From Thiomicrorhabdus xiamenensis (GTDB lineage Bacteria > Pseudomonadota > Gammaproteobacteria > Thiomicrospirales > Thiomicrospiraceae): a stretch of 64,000 bases of DNA. Below are positions 27,482 to 37,026 of the stretch, piece after piece; position 1 is the first letter of the stretch; every line of letters begins with the position of its first letter. The position numbers and the translations under genes are program-made. Location: contig NZ_CP054020.1 of NCBI RefSeq assembly GCF_013282625.1, forward strand, positions 124,001 through 188,000. The letters run 5' to 3'. The notes below the pieces were generated by a model. The model was not told where the DNA came from and made no database searches. It saw nothing but the letters and a program-made list of their open reading frames with translations.

Positions 27482-29644
27482 CTATTTATCCGCTTCCTGT
27501 TCCATAATCTTCGTTAAAGCCTTTCTGAACGCCTGTTCTGCCTGTTTTTTTCCATTCAAATGATGCTTTTCAGCCAGTTGCGTCCAGTCCAGTCGCTTCA
27601 ATAATTTGTCGTTCAGAATTTCCCCTTGCGACACTTCCAGTTTTGCCAGCGAATCCGTTTGCTGCAGAATGAATTGATGAATGAAAACACTGCAGGTGGT
27701 GAAGGGACGCTTGCCTTGAAGGTACAGAGAGACGATAGTGCGAGTGTGCGTAAAATCTTGAAGCCGTTCGTCTGGCGTGGCCTCTAGAAGCAGTTTCAGC
27801 TGGGTGAATTCCAATTCTTTTAGCTCATCGGCTAACAAAAAAGGAAGTTGCTGATAGAATTCGCGGCGGACGCTTTCCAGCGGCAGTGCTGTATCGGTTA
27901 GCGGCTGGTACACCACAAGGTTGTAACTGCCGCTGGCTTTGTCGCGTTTACAACCGAGATGTAGTGGTCGCATTTTCTGTTTAAGCCAGAAGTGGATCAG
28001 GTCATTATCAGCGCCAAAACTGCTGCTTAAAAAGTCGATCTGCTGTGATCTTGCAGCATCTTGCCAGGCTTGAATCAGTAGCGAGCCGATCCCGAAATTC
28101 TGCCATTGCGGTTCGACGGCGATGCGCATCAGCCGCCATGAACGCATTCCCAAAGCGTCGCCAAAAGCGTACTGGCGATTAAGAAGCTGCGGAACCAGAT
28201 GCCCGTGCAGGCTTTGAGCGTTTTCAATATTGCCTTCCTGCTGGCTGAGAAGGATGCCGACGGTCTGCTCATGGTAGTATGCCGCCCAAAGACGGTTGGG
28301 CGCATCCAAAAGTTGCTGCAGGTCGTTCGGGCTGGTCTGGTAATGGGCTTTAACCAGTAGGCCGAAGATCTGCGGCAGTTTGTCGATGAGTTCGCTTTTG
28401 CTGATCGGCTTGATGACGATCTGTTGTTGCAATTGTTGTTTGGGCTGTGTGCGCGGCGGGAAGGATAACTGATCCGCACTCTGTAAAAGCAACGCCTGAT
28501 TGATCGCTCTTTCCAAAGGGTCGTTACTGTTCCAGCGTAAGGGTTCGAGCAGATGCAGGCGTGTCCAGTCGGGGGTCAGTTTGTGCAGCGTTTTGGTGAA
28601 GCGCAGTTCGAATCCGCGACCGGACCCTTCGTAACCGTGCAACGTTGTGGAAAATACTGTTCGATGGTATTTCTGTAACAGCGCGGCGAGGAGCGGGGTC
28701 GGAATTTGCGCGGCTTCATCGATCAGTAGCAGGTCACACTCCACCTGATTAAGATGCAAATAGTCGGGGGCATAAAACTTGAGCTGTTTAGATTGATTGC
28801 CGTACTCGAATTCGATCCGATCTTTGTGAATTTGCAGTTTGGCGAATTCGGGAACAGTCTGCCGTGTCAGCCACTGCTGCGCATGGGCGAAAGCTGTTTG
28901 CGTCTGCTCCGGAGTGGCGGCGCTGATGGCAATCCGTTGTTTGCCCTTGATTAACGCCTGAACGGCCGCCAGACCGAGCGAAGCACTTTTCCCGCGCCCG
29001 CGGTCGGCGCTCAGCACCAGCGGGCGCTTGCGGTGGCCGAAAGCCACTTTCAATATCATTTGAATCGCCTGATGTTGCTCCTGGGTGGCTGCGCCATCGG
29101 TGTAATTTTCCCGTAAGGTTGGAATCAGTCTGCGTCCGGATTCCAGTGCCGCAACCAGAAGGGCGCTGTTTTCCTGTTGGCGGATCCAGATAACGTCACT
29201 TTGCCAGCTGGCGACTAATTGGCGGTAAAACCACGGTTCCTGTTCCCGGTAACAGAGCGGCGAATTTAAAAACCGTTTATTTTCCGGATTGGGGATTTCC
29301 GGCCAATCGGGTGGGGTAACGAGAATCAAAAAACCACTGGCGCGGATCATCCCGGAGACGATACCGAGGGTATCGGCCCGCAGCCCTTGCTCCAGCGAGA
29401 TAAGTGCATGGGAAAATTCCTGTCCTAACCAGTGCTTGAGCTGGTTTTGTACGACTTCTTGCCGGTTATTCCGTTCGGAAAACGCCCCGACCGCCAGAGT
29501 TCTTGCATCGCTGCAGAGTGCATCAATAAGCGCTTGAGCCCAATCGGTATCGCCCTGCAGTATGCACAGTGCGCGGTGGCCTCTCTGTTGCAGAGTCTGT
29601 TGCTGTTGTCGAAGGTAAGATAATGGCTGGTCGAGATGCATCAT
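27482..29644 (-). CDS. tmcA: tRNA(Met) cytidine acetyltransferase TmcA
   Basis: A 720-residue enzyme that makes N4-acetylcytidine at the wobble base of elongator tRNA-Met. Domain order is as in E. coli TmcA: N-terminal TmcA_N part, an RNA helicase-like ATPase with [12 protein letters not shown] (Walker A) and [18 protein letters not shown] (Walker B), then a GNAT acetyltransferase part ([19 protein letters not shown]) and a tRNA-binding C-terminal tail. Its start overlaps the msrB stop by 4 bases (ATGA), so the two genes are translationally coupled. Confidence 0.96.
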   Translation of the reverse strand: MMHLDQPLSYLRQQQQTLQQRGHRALCILQGDTDWAQALIDALCSDARTLAVGAFSERNNRQEVVQNQLKHWLGQEFSHALISLEQGLRADTLGIVSGMIRASGFLILVTPPDWPEIPNPENKRFLNSPLCYREQEPWFYRQLVASWQSDVIWIRQQENSALLVAALESGRRLIPTLRENYTDGAATQEQHQAIQMILKVAFGHRKRPLVLSADRGRGKSASLGLAAVQALIKGKQRIAISAATPEQTQTAFAHAQQWLTRQTVPEFAKLQIHKDRIEFEYGNQSKQLKFYAPDYLHLNQVECDLLLIDEAAQIPTPLLAALLQKYHRTVFSTTLHGYEGSGRGFELRFTKTLHKLTPDWTRLHLLEPLRWNSNDPLERAINQALLLQSADQLSFPPRTQPKQQLQQQIVIKPISKSELIDKLPQIFGLLVKAHYQTSPNDLQQLLDAPNRLWAAYYHEQTVGILLSQQEGNIENAQSLHGHLVPQLLNRQYAFGDALGMRSWRLMRIAVEPQWQNFGIGSLLIQAWQDAARSQQIDFLSSSFGADNDLIHFWLKQKMRPLHLGCKRDKASGSYNLVVYQPLTDTALPLESVRREFYQQLPFLLADELKELEFTQLKLLLEATPDERLQDFTHTRTIVSLYLQGKRPFTTCSVFIHQFILQQTDSLAKLEVSQGEILNDKLLKRLDWTQLAEKHHLNGKKQAEQAFRKALTKIMEQEADK

Positions 29645-30042
29645 GTTTCGGCAATGAAATCCAGAGAGGCGGAGTTGATGCAGTAGCGCAACCCGGTCGG
29701 TTCAGGGCCGTCGGTGAAAACATGTCCTAAATGGCTGTCGCACTTGGCACAGCGCACTTCGGTTCGCAGCATGCCATGAGAGCTATCACGCACTTCTTTG
29801 ATAACGCCTGCGGAAATCGGTTGCCAATAGCTGGGCCAGCCCGAACCGGAGTCGTATTTGTGTTCTGATGAAAACAATGCCGTGCCGCAACAGGCGCAGA
29901 CATAGGTTCCTTTTTCTTTATGCTGCCAGTATTTTCCGGTAAAAGCGCGCTCGGTACCGCCGCAGCGGCAGACTTCATACTGTTCGGGCGTTAGCTTCCG
30001 TTGCCACTCTTCGGGAGCTAAATCTTCAGGCTGTTTGTTCAT
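29641..30042 (-). CDS. msrB: Peptide-methionine (R)-S-oxide reductase
   Basis: A 133-residue repair enzyme that reduces methionine-R-sulfoxide. Two CxxC pairs bind zinc (C49/C52 in CACC, and C98/C101 in CAKC). The catalytic Cys is C121 in [19 protein letters not shown] and GHVFTDGP complete the signature. I place the start at 30042 (MNKQPEDL), with AGGAG upstream. The frame runs further upstream, but that part is antisense to mnmC and not family-like. It overlaps tmcA. Confidence 0.95.
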   Translation of the reverse strand: MNKQPEDLAPEEWQRKLTPEQYEVCRCGGTERAFTGKYWQHKEKGTYVCACCGTALFSSEHKYDSGSGWPSYWQPISAGVIKEVRDSSHGMLRTEVRCAKCDSHLGHVFTDGPEPTGLRYCINSASLDFIAET

Positions 30043-30117
30043 GTCACCACTCCTGTTGCTTAGGCTGTTCACTCTATCCATTATAATGGGCACAGTTTTG
30101 ATTAAGAAAATACAACC

Positions 30118-32133
30118 ATGAAAAAAATTGCTTTGCAGCCGGCGGAATTGTTTTGGCAGGACAAGGTTCCTTTCGCCAGTGAATTCGATGACAGCTACTT
30201 TTCCCAGCAGGACGGGCTGAATGAAACCCGTTATAACTTTCTGCAACATAACTTTCTGGCGCAACGTTTTGCGGAATTGCTCCTTGATCCACAGAAGAAC
30301 GTGTTTCGCATTGCCGAAAGCGGTTTTGGCTCCGGATTGAATTTTCTGGCTGCGATACAGCTTTGGCAGCAGGTCTGGCAGGGGAATACGCCGGCGGGTG
30401 AGTTGCATTTTATCTCCTTTGAAAAGTTTCCGATGCGCCTGCAGGATCTGAGTCGAGTGCATCAGGCGTTTCCGGAAGTTGCCGAGCAGGCGCTCTTGCT
30501 ACAGGCGATTTATCCGCCGTTGTTGCCCGGATGGCATGATCTTTACCTCCCAGAATGGAATATCCGTTTAAGTCTGTGGTTTGGCGATATTCAGGAGGGG
30601 TTTAAAGAGTGCGATTCGAGTCCGATGGGCGCCGTCGATGCCTGGTTTTTGGATGGTTTTGCACCGTCGAAGAATCCGCAGATGTGGCAGGCTTCGCTTT
30701 TTCAGAATATGGCGCGATTGAGTCATGCCGAGACAACGTTTGCGACTTTTACCGCCGCCGGTATCGTGCGTCGCGGGCTGCAGGCCGCCGGTTTTGAAGT
30801 CAAGAAAGACAAGGGTTTCGGCCGCAAACGCGAAATGTGTTACGGGAAAATGGCGCATAAGCGATCGGTCAGCAGCAAAGCCCCGTGGTTTGAGCGACCG
30901 GAGCAGCAGAATCTGCCGCAAGTAAAGACCGCGATTGTCGTCGGTGCCGGTCTGGCCGGTGCTACGGCCGCTTACGCTTTGGCCGAAAAGGGCGTTCATG
31001 TGACGATTCTGGAGAAGGAAGAGGAGGTCGCTACTCAGGCATCGGGCAATCTCGCCGGTACCTTGCATCCGCTGATTACAGCAGACTGGAATCAGCGTTC
31101 GCGCTGGTATTGGGCCGGATATCAAAGCGCTATGCGCTGGCTGAAGCCCTGGTTGTTTGAAGGAAAGGTGCAGGGAGACTTGAAAGGACTGATTCAGCTG
31201 GCGACAGACGATAAGCTGCATGCTCACTGGTTGCAGTCTAAGGAACGAGTCGGGGTGCCTCAGGAGATCGCCAGATGGGTCAACGAGCGAGAGGCCGCGG
31301 AACTTGTCGGAATGGATCGGGTCAGTCCGGGAATCCTGTATGCCGACAGCGGTTGGATCTATCCGAGATCGGTTGTTGAAACCTGTCTGACACACCCGAA
31401 TATCACTCTCGAGTTAAATCAGCAGGTTGATGAATGGCATTATCAGCAAGGGCTATGGCAAGTCTCTGCCGGGTCTCAAATTTATCAGGCCGATGCGCTG
31501 GTGTTTGCCACCGCCAGTCTGGATCAGACGCTGAATTCGGCTCTTAAGGCACCGTTGCGTCCGGTTAAGGGACAGGTAACGCATCTGCAGGACAGCGATT
31601 TGCGAAAGCCGCTGCAAATGGCGGTGACTCATGGCGGTTACTCTTCTCCAACGGCGAGTGGACACTGGGTCAGCGGTGCGACCTTTGAAGCTCCGGATAT
31701 GGGTACGGAGCTTTCACTTGCCGGACATCGGCATAATTTGCAGGCGGCTGAAGTGGCTTTGCCGGATTGGCTACAGGTGACGGCTGATGCGTTTGCAAAC
31801 CAACAGAGCGGTCGGATCGCTTTTCGGCCGACGACACCGGATCATCTACCGATCGTCGGGCCTGTGGCCGATTGGGATTTTATGCAGCAGGCGTATCTGA
31901 CGCAGTCGCATACCAAAGCGTTATTCCAGTATCCGCGACAAGCATATTTGCCGCATCTGTATATTTCCAACGGACATGGTGCCCGCGGAATGATTTCGGT
32001 CTTTTTGGCGGCCGAGATGATTTGCGCCGAAGTTTTCGGGCAGGCTTTGCCGTTGGCTCAGTCTCTGTATTATGCCTCGCATCCGGCGCGTTTCCAGATT
32101 CGCGAATGGCGTTCCGGAAAGCGGCAAAAGTAG
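30118..32133 (+). CDS. mnmC: Bifunctional tRNA mnm5s2U biosynthesis protein MnmC
   Basis: A 671-residue two-domain enzyme for the last two steps of 5-methylaminomethyl-2-thiouridine at the tRNA wobble base. The N-terminal SAM methyltransferase has [15 protein letters not shown] and [15 protein letters not shown]. The C-terminal FAD oxidoreductase starts [19 protein letters not shown] near residue 273 and ends with [13 protein letters not shown] and NGHGARGM. It is divergent from msrB-tmcA, so tRNA wobble modification genes flank one promoter region. Confidence 0.97.
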   Translation: MKKIALQPAELFWQDKVPFASEFDDSYFSQQDGLNETRYNFLQHNFLAQRFAELLLDPQKNVFRIAESGFGSGLNFLAAIQLWQQVWQGNTPAGELHFISFEKFPMRLQDLSRVHQAFPEVAEQALLLQAIYPPLLPGWHDLYLPEWNIRLSLWFGDIQEGFKECDSSPMGAVDAWFLDGFAPSKNPQMWQASLFQNMARLSHAETTFATFTAAGIVRRGLQAAGFEVKKDKGFGRKREMCYGKMAHKRSVSSKAPWFERPEQQNLPQVKTAIVVGAGLAGATAAYALAEKGVHVTILEKEEEVATQASGNLAGTLHPLITADWNQRSRWYWAGYQSAMRWLKPWLFEGKVQGDLKGLIQLATDDKLHAHWLQSKERVGVPQEIARWVNEREAAELVGMDRVSPGILYADSGWIYPRSVVETCLTHPNITLELNQQVDEWHYQQGLWQVSAGSQIYQADALVFATASLDQTLNSALKAPLRPVKGQVTHLQDSDLRKPLQMAVTHGGYSSPTASGHWVSGATFEAPDMGTELSLAGHRHNLQAAEVALPDWLQVTADAFANQQSGRIAFRPTTPDHLPIVGPVADWDFMQQAYLTQSHTKALFQYPRQAYLPHLYISNGHGARGMISVFLAAEMICAEVFGQALPLAQSLYYASHPARFQIREWRSGKRQK

Positions 32134-32228
32134 ATGATTCCTATCGGGATCATTGGCTGTTATGATAGATTTTTGGAAAATCCCGGGCCGTTTCGGGCTT
32201 TTCGGTTCATGAGCAAAGGAAGCGTAGA

Positions 32229-32459
32229 ATGAGAATTTTTGGCTTTATCAGTATTATTGTCTGGCTGTTGATTTTTATCGCATTGGCAATTATGTTTGAC
32301 TGGTTCGGTAGCCGTGATCTGGCTAAGAGTGCCGTGCAGGGTTCAGAAGAGGTCATCGAGTATTTGGAAAAAACCGGAGATTCCACCATGTCGGTAATCG
32401 ACTCGGTTTCCGATGAAGCCAAAGACGTCAAAGAGGACGTTCATAAGGCGACCGAATAA
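32229..32459 (+). CDS. Small single-pass membrane protein, unknown function
   Basis: A 76-residue protein. One N-terminal membrane helix (GFISIIVWLLIFIALAIMF, residues 4-23) is followed by an acidic, helical tail with regularly spaced charged residues (SDEAKDVKEDVHKATE). No family recognised. It lies between mnmC and the converging thiD. Confidence 0.7.
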   Translation: MRIFGFISIIVWLLIFIALAIMFDWFGSRDLAKSAVQGSEEVIEYLEKTGDSTMSVIDSVSDEAKDVKEDVHKATE

Positions 32460-32463
32460 GGTT

Positions 32464-33333
32464 TTACTCGGGTCTGTCCTGGTTCAGACCTGTCAGAAAA
32501 TGGTTCAGCCCGCCTGTACGTTCAGCTTCGTGCAGCGATGGGCGGTAATGCGGCTGAGCTTGACTGGCACCGGCCAGTGCCTGATGCAGGTACTGTTTGC
32601 TTTTTTGAACTGCATCAAGCAGTGTTTCGCCGCGAGCCAGAAAGGTTGCGATAGCCGATGAGAGAGTGCAGCCGGTCCCGTGGCTGTGTTGCACCTGCAG
32701 ACGCGGTTTGCAGAAAGAATGAATTTCAGGTTCCGATTGCAACTTCTCAAAGAGAGAGTCGCACGCCATACTCCCGGTCTGATGACCGCCCTTCAGAAGA
32801 AGATTTTGTATTCCCATCTCGGCAAAGGCCCGAGCCGGAACGGTTTCGTTATCCTTCAAGATGTTCTGCAGCGAACCGTTGAAACCTGCCTGCTGCAAGA
32901 GTAATTGTGCTTCCGGATGATTCGGGGTGACTAAAGTCACTTGCGGCAAAAGCTTCTCTGTCAGGTGTTGAATGGCTTCCTGTTGCAGTAAAACCGCGCC
33001 GCTGGAACTGACCAGAACCGGATCGAGCACGACCGGAACCCGCAGGTCTTGAAGCAGTTCGGAGACGGTTTCAATTTTGCTCGCCTCCGCCAGCATGCCG
33101 ATCTTAACCGCGTCAATCTGATAATCCGCAAGCAGACTGTCCAGCTGCGCCTTGAAGGCGTCTACAGATACTGGATAAACGCCTTGCACACCTTGCGAAT
33201 TTTGCGCCGTCAGAGCGGTGGCAACCGACAAGGCATAACCGCCCAGCGCATGAATGCTTTTGCAGTCGGCCTGAATGCCTGCTCCTCCGCTGGGATCCGA
33301 GCCGGCAATGGTTAATACGGTTGGCAAAGACAT
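32464..33333 (-). CDS. thiD: Hydroxymethylpyrimidine/phosphomethylpyrimidine kinase
   Basis: A 289-residue thiamine-pathway kinase that phosphorylates HMP and HMP-P. Typical motifs: TIAGSDPSGGAGIQADCKSIHALGGY at the start, VLDPVLVSSSGA, TPNHPEAQLL, LLKGGHQTG and the anion-hole loop SHGTGCTLSSAIA near the C-terminal third. The C-terminal tail (about 25 residues after QPHYRPSLHEAERTGG) is slightly longer than in many homologues. Confidence 0.95.
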   Translation of the reverse strand: MSLPTVLTIAGSDPSGGAGIQADCKSIHALGGYALSVATALTAQNSQGVQGVYPVSVDAFKAQLDSLLADYQIDAVKIGMLAEASKIETVSELLQDLRVPVVLDPVLVSSSGAVLLQQEAIQHLTEKLLPQVTLVTPNHPEAQLLLQQAGFNGSLQNILKDNETVPARAFAEMGIQNLLLKGGHQTGSMACDSLFEKLQSEPEIHSFCKPRLQVQHSHGTGCTLSSAIATFLARGETLLDAVQKSKQYLHQALAGASQAQPHYRPSLHEAERTGGLNHFLTGLNQDRPE

Positions 33334-33486
33334 AGGATCTTAATCACTTTATAATAAGGCGCATTTAGCACCGGGATTCGAGGGCTTTGTCCGCACAAAA
33401 TCGGATCGACGAAACTGGAATTCATGCACAGCTAACGGGCGGTTATTATGCCATAGCTGGCATTCTGCGATGGGAGGTAAGTTCGC

Positions 33487-34233
33487 GTGCCGACAATAGG
33501 CTTGATCATAATTGGGGATGAGGTGCTTTCCGGCAAACGTCAGGATCGGCATCTGGCGCAGGCGAATGAATTGCTTCGTCCACGCGGTCTGGCGCTGAGT
33601 TGGGTGCAGATCCTCGGTGACGAGCCTAAACGTTTGCAGCAGACGCTGAGTCGCAGTTTTGCCAGCGGGGATATTGTTTTCTGTTTCGGTGGCATAGGCG
33701 CGACACCGGACGACCGCACGCGGCAATGTGCCGCGAAGGCTTTGGGGTTGTCGTTGGAGCGTCATCCGCAGGCGGTAGCCGAGATCGAAGCGCAGTTTGG
33801 CGAACAAGCTTATCCACAGAGAATTCGTATGGCGGAATACCCTGCGGGTGCGGAGATTATCCCGAACGCCTATAACCGTGTTCCGGGGTTTTCCATCAGA
33901 CAGCATCATTTTATGCCCGGGTTTCCGGTGATGGCCAAACCGATGATGGAGTGGGTTTTGGATAACCACTATCAAGCGCTGTTCGGAGAGTGTAACGTAG
34001 AACATGCCGTGTTGATTACGGACGGACAGGAGTCGGAATGGATCGAGTTTATGGAGCAATTCGAACGGCGATTTCCGGCTTTGCGCCTGTTCAGTTTGCC
34101 GAAAATTGATGAGGAAGGTCGGCGATTTATTGAGCTGGGCGTAGAAGGCAAGGAAGATCAAGCCGAGCGCGGCATGACCGAGATTAAAGTGGAGATCGAG
34201 CGCCGGAATATGCAGTGGGAGCCTTTGTACTGA
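33487..34233 (+). CDS. CinA-like molybdopterin-binding domain protein
   Basis: A 248-residue protein consisting of the MoCF_biosynth (MoaB/MogA/CinA N-terminal) fold. Motifs are IIIGDEVLSGKRQDRHLAQANELL and the nucleotide-binding FCFGGIGATPDDRTRQ. A strong GGGAGGT just upstream supports the GTG start at 33487. It lacks the CinA C-terminal deamidase domain. In this stand-alone form the substrate is uncertain: it may be an ADP-ribose or nucleotide hydrolase rather than a cofactor enzyme. Its stop overlaps the next start (TGATG). Confidence 0.88.
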   Translation: MPTIGLIIIGDEVLSGKRQDRHLAQANELLRPRGLALSWVQILGDEPKRLQQTLSRSFASGDIVFCFGGIGATPDDRTRQCAAKALGLSLERHPQAVAEIEAQFGEQAYPQRIRMAEYPAGAEIIPNAYNRVPGFSIRQHHFMPGFPVMAKPMMEWVLDNHYQALFGECNVEHAVLITDGQESEWIEFMEQFERRFPALRLFSLPKIDEEGRRFIELGVEGKEDQAERGMTEIKVEIERRNMQWEPLY

Positions 34234-35426
34234 TGAGCCTGCAACAAGATTGGGATGTTATTATTCTCGGTGCCGGTGCGGCAGGGCTGATGTGCTCTGC
34301 GACAGCAGGTTATCAGGGGTTGTCGGTATTGGTTATCGATCATGCTCCCAAGGCGGCGGCGAAAATCCGCATTTCCGGAGGAGGTAAGTGTAACTTCACT
34401 AATCTGGATGTCACGCCCAAGAATTACATCTGCCGAAATCCGCATTTTGTCAAAAGTGCGTTGTCTCGTTATCCGAGCAGCGCTTTTATCGAATTGGTCG
34501 ATCGTCACGGGCTGGAGTACGAAGAGCGTGAACTGGGCAAATTGTTCTGCGCCCATCGTGCTTCGGATCTGATTCAGATTCTGCGCACAGAGTGCGATTG
34601 GGCGGGGGCGCAGTTTTCGCTGAAAAATGCCGTCGAAAGGGTGACTTATCGAGATCAGCGTTATCAAGTGCTCACATCTCAAGGTCGGTTTTCGGCAAAA
34701 CAACTGGTTGTTGCAACCGGCGCACGTTCTTTTCCAAAGCTTAAAGCCAGCGGTTTCGGTTATGAATTGGCGGAACAGTTCGGTTTACGGGTCTTGCCGC
34801 AGAGGCCCGGATTGGTGCCGTTGAATTTTTCCGGAAAATGGCAGCAGCGTTGTGCAGAATTGTCGGGAATTTCGCTGGATGTGGCGATCAGTGCCGGTTC
34901 GATGCGTTTTGCAGAGGCGATGCTGTTTACCCATCAGGGGATAAGCGGGCCGGCGGTTCTGCAGGCTTCGAATTATTGGCAGGAAGGGGAGGCGATCGCG
35001 GTCGAGCTCTTGCCGACGGTGGACGTTCTGGCCGAACTGAAGAAACTCCGCCAGGGCGCCGGCAGTCTTGCCAAGTGGCTGCACGGATTCTGGCCAAAAC
35101 GTTTTGTTAACTTCTGGTTGGCGCTGTACCCTTTGCAGAGCGAGCCGGCGAATTGCAACGATGCGCAATTGGAGGCTTATGCCCGTCTTCTGACGCATTG
35201 GGAACTGTATCCGTCACAGACCGGCGGATATGAGAAAGCCGAAGTCACTTTGGGTGGGGTCGATACGGATGAAGTCTCGTCGAAAACGTTCGAGGCGAAA
35301 AAGCAGCCGGGATTGTATTTTATTGGCGAAGTGCTGGATGTAACCGGGCAATTGGGCGGTTTTAACTTTCAATGGGCCTGGGCGTCTGCGGTCGCCTGCG
35401 GAATCGCTTTGGGCGAAAACCGGTAG
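34233..35426 (+). CDS. BaiN/RdsA-family NAD(P)/FAD-dependent oxidoreductase
   Basis: A 397-residue flavoprotein of the HI0933-like group. The FAD-binding start is VIILGAGAAGLMCSATAGYQG, followed by the hallmark KIRISGGGKCNFTN and, near the end, GGVDTDEVSSKTFEAKKQPGLYFIGEVLDVTGQLGG, which are shared by the family. The substrate is not known for this group in gammaproteobacteria. The ATG overlaps the stop of the CinA-like gene by one base, implying coupling. The unknown gene at 35459 follows after 32 bases. Confidence 0.9.
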   Translation: MSLQQDWDVIILGAGAAGLMCSATAGYQGLSVLVIDHAPKAAAKIRISGGGKCNFTNLDVTPKNYICRNPHFVKSALSRYPSSAFIELVDRHGLEYEERELGKLFCAHRASDLIQILRTECDWAGAQFSLKNAVERVTYRDQRYQVLTSQGRFSAKQLVVATGARSFPKLKASGFGYELAEQFGLRVLPQRPGLVPLNFSGKWQQRCAELSGISLDVAISAGSMRFAEAMLFTHQGISGPAVLQASNYWQEGEAIAVELLPTVDVLAELKKLRQGAGSLAKWLHGFWPKRFVNFWLALYPLQSEPANCNDAQLEAYARLLTHWELYPSQTGGYEKAEVTLGGVDTDEVSSKTFEAKKQPGLYFIGEVLDVTGQLGGFNFQWAWASAVACGIALGENR

Positions 35427-35458
35427 CGAAAAGATTTAATGAAAATTTGGATGTCACA

Positions 35459-35908
35459 ATGAATTTATTAGGGTTTGATGAAAAAAATCGCGACTCTTTT
35501 TCGAATATCGTCAAAACACTGGTGAATCGCCACCAGACCGATCCGAAAGAGATGTTTATGCATGCACTGGAAAGTGAGGCGGAACCGGAGATGAACTATT
35601 GGATGACCAAAGTTCTGGTTCAGGAATATTTTGTTTCGCCGCAAATGGAAGTCGGTAAGGATGCGACCGGCGAGCCGGTTAAAGCCTTGCAGGCGGCCTG
35701 TCTCCTGCAGAATGTCGGTGTCGTCGCTGCGCTGTTGGAACTTGGTGGGGTTAAAGGGGATGTCACCGAAAAAGAGTTTCAGTTGGCCGCCCGTATTGCC
35801 TCGCAGCACGAAGATCAGGCGGTATTGGGCTTGCTGATGAAATATGCTCAGGAGAAGGATCTGTTGGAGCCGTTTATGCGCAAATTGCAGGGCTCTACCT
35901 TGCAGTAA
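35459..35908 (+). CDS. Unknown helical protein
   Basis: A 149-residue soluble protein (MNLLGFDEKNRDSFSNIVK at the start). The C-terminal half has two helix-turn-helix-like, possibly ankyrin-type repeats: LQAACLLQNVGVVAALLELGG and LAARIASQHEDQAVLGLLMKY. Apart from that I do not recognise it. It probably shares a transcript with the flavoprotein upstream. A terminator follows at once. Confidence 0.75.
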   Translation: MNLLGFDEKNRDSFSNIVKTLVNRHQTDPKEMFMHALESEAEPEMNYWMTKVLVQEYFVSPQMEVGKDATGEPVKALQAACLLQNVGVVAALLELGGVKGDVTEKEFQLAARIASQHEDQAVLGLLMKYAQEKDLLEPFMRKLQGSTLQ

Positions 35909-35918
35909 CCCGAAAAAG

Positions 35919-35943
35919 AAGCGGACTTGATCCGCTTTTTTTA
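35919..35943 (+). terminator. Intrinsic terminator
   Basis: Arms AAGCGGA (35919-35925) and TCCGCTT (35931-35937), then a run of T residues. It ends the transcript of the CinA-like, BaiN-like and unknown genes. Confidence 0.85.
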
Positions 35944-36071
35944 TATCCGGAGGTTTTAAGGCTAAACATCTTTGCTTAGCCGTGCTAATGTATTGGTCAC
36001 AGACTTTTTGCGGCCGGTTTTTTAATAGGTAAAAACTATCTATTTATAAGAAAGATTCAATTTTACTAATA

Positions 36072-36086
36072 TATAGAATTTCTATA
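36072..36086. promoter_or_regulatory. Inverted repeat upstream of the Prx-Grx gene
   Basis: TATAGAA (36072-36078) and TTCTATA (36080-36086) are perfect arms around one base, 78 bases before the start codon. The ATAG...CTAT ends recall OxyR half-sites, but the spacing is 5 instead of the 7 bases in the OxyR consensus, so the regulator is undecided. Confidence 0.4.
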
Positions 36087-36163
36087 AACTAGCCACAAGT
36101 CACAAAAAAATCTAATGACTTAAATTTTTCTAAGCTCAACCAAGTAATGAGGAGAATTCCTAA

Positions 36164-36904
36164 ATGGCTCTACCAAATCGTGAAGGTCAAAGCGTACCTA
36201 ATGTCACTTTCCCGACCCGTCAGAACAACCAGTGGGTAAATGTTACGACTGACGAAATTTTTAAAGGTAAAACAGTTGTGGTTTTCTCGCTTCCAGGCGC
36301 GTTTACACCAACCTGTTCATCTACTCACCTGCCACGTTATAACGAGTTGGCTCCGGTTTTCTTCGAAAACGGTGTTGATGAAATCGTTTGTATGTCGGTT
36401 AACGATACGTTTGTTATGAATGAATGGGCTGCGGATCAGGAAGCTGATAACGTTCGCCTGATTCCTGACGGTAACGGTGAATTCTCCGAAGGCATGGGAA
36501 TGCTGGTCAATAAAGAAGATCTTGGTTTCGGTATGCGTTCATGGCGTTATTCAATGCTGGTTAAAGACGGTGTTATCGAGAAGATGTTCATCGAGCCGGA
36601 AGTTCCTGGTGACCCATTCGAAGTTTCTGATGCAGACACTATGTTGAGCTACATCAATCCGAATGCGAAGCACCCAAGCGTTGCAACGGTCTTCAGTAAA
36701 GACGGTTGTCCTTTCTGCGCGAAAGCGAAATCAATGCTTGAAGATGCCAATATCCACTATGAAGAGATCAAGGTTTCTCATTCAGGTGTGACTTCTCGTA
36801 CTTTGCGTGCGGTAGCCAATGCAGGAACGGTTCCACAAATCTTTATCGACGGCGAATACGTTGGTGGTTCCGAAGAGTTGGAAGCTTATCTAGCGAAGAA
36901 ATAA
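36164..36904 (+). CDS. Hybrid peroxiredoxin-glutaredoxin
   Basis: A 246-residue fusion. Residues 1 to about 165 are a Prx5-type peroxiredoxin with the peroxidatic Cys in [15 protein letters not shown]. Residues from about 170 are a glutaredoxin with the CPFC dithiol and [18 protein letters not shown]. The fused glutaredoxin passes electrons from glutathione to the peroxiredoxin. The next gene is glutathione reductase, which would regenerate glutathione, so the two form a peroxide-removal chain. GAGGA precedes the ATG. Codon use is strongly biased, which suggests high expression. Confidence 0.95.
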   Translation: MALPNREGQSVPNVTFPTRQNNQWVNVTTDEIFKGKTVVVFSLPGAFTPTCSSTHLPRYNELAPVFFENGVDEIVCMSVNDTFVMNEWAADQEADNVRLIPDGNGEFSEGMGMLVNKEDLGFGMRSWRYSMLVKDGVIEKMFIEPEVPGDPFEVSDADTMLSYINPNAKHPSVATVFSKDGCPFCAKAKSMLEDANIHYEEIKVSHSGVTSRTLRAVANAGTVPQIFIDGEYVGGSEELEAYLAKK

Positions 36905-36934
36905 GCTTCAACTCCTGTTGAAACACAACCGTTG

Positions 36935-36987
36935 AGGGCGCAATGGTCATGCTGCATGGTATCGGCATGACCGGCGCCCTTTCTTTT
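36935..36987 (+). terminator. Intrinsic terminator between the Prx-Grx gene and gor
   Basis: Two stacked stems: AGGGCGC (36935-36941) with GCGCCCT (36974-36980), and GGTCATGC (36945-36952) with GCATGACC (36965-36972). TTCTTTT follows. It suggests that gor has its own promoter or is expressed by partial read-through. Confidence 0.7.
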
Positions 36988-37026
36988 ACTGCGTAGTAAA
37001 ACCTCTGCTGAAGATCAGAGGCAAGG

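Noticed and set aside
30043-30462. N-terminal extension of the msrB frame
   Set aside because: The extra 140 codons are antisense to mnmC and do not resemble MsrB. A good ribosome binding site lies before 30042.
36060-36090. An OxyR box upstream of the Prx-Grx gene
   Set aside because: ATAG and CTAT are present but are 5 bases apart instead of 7, so I list only an unassigned inverted repeat.
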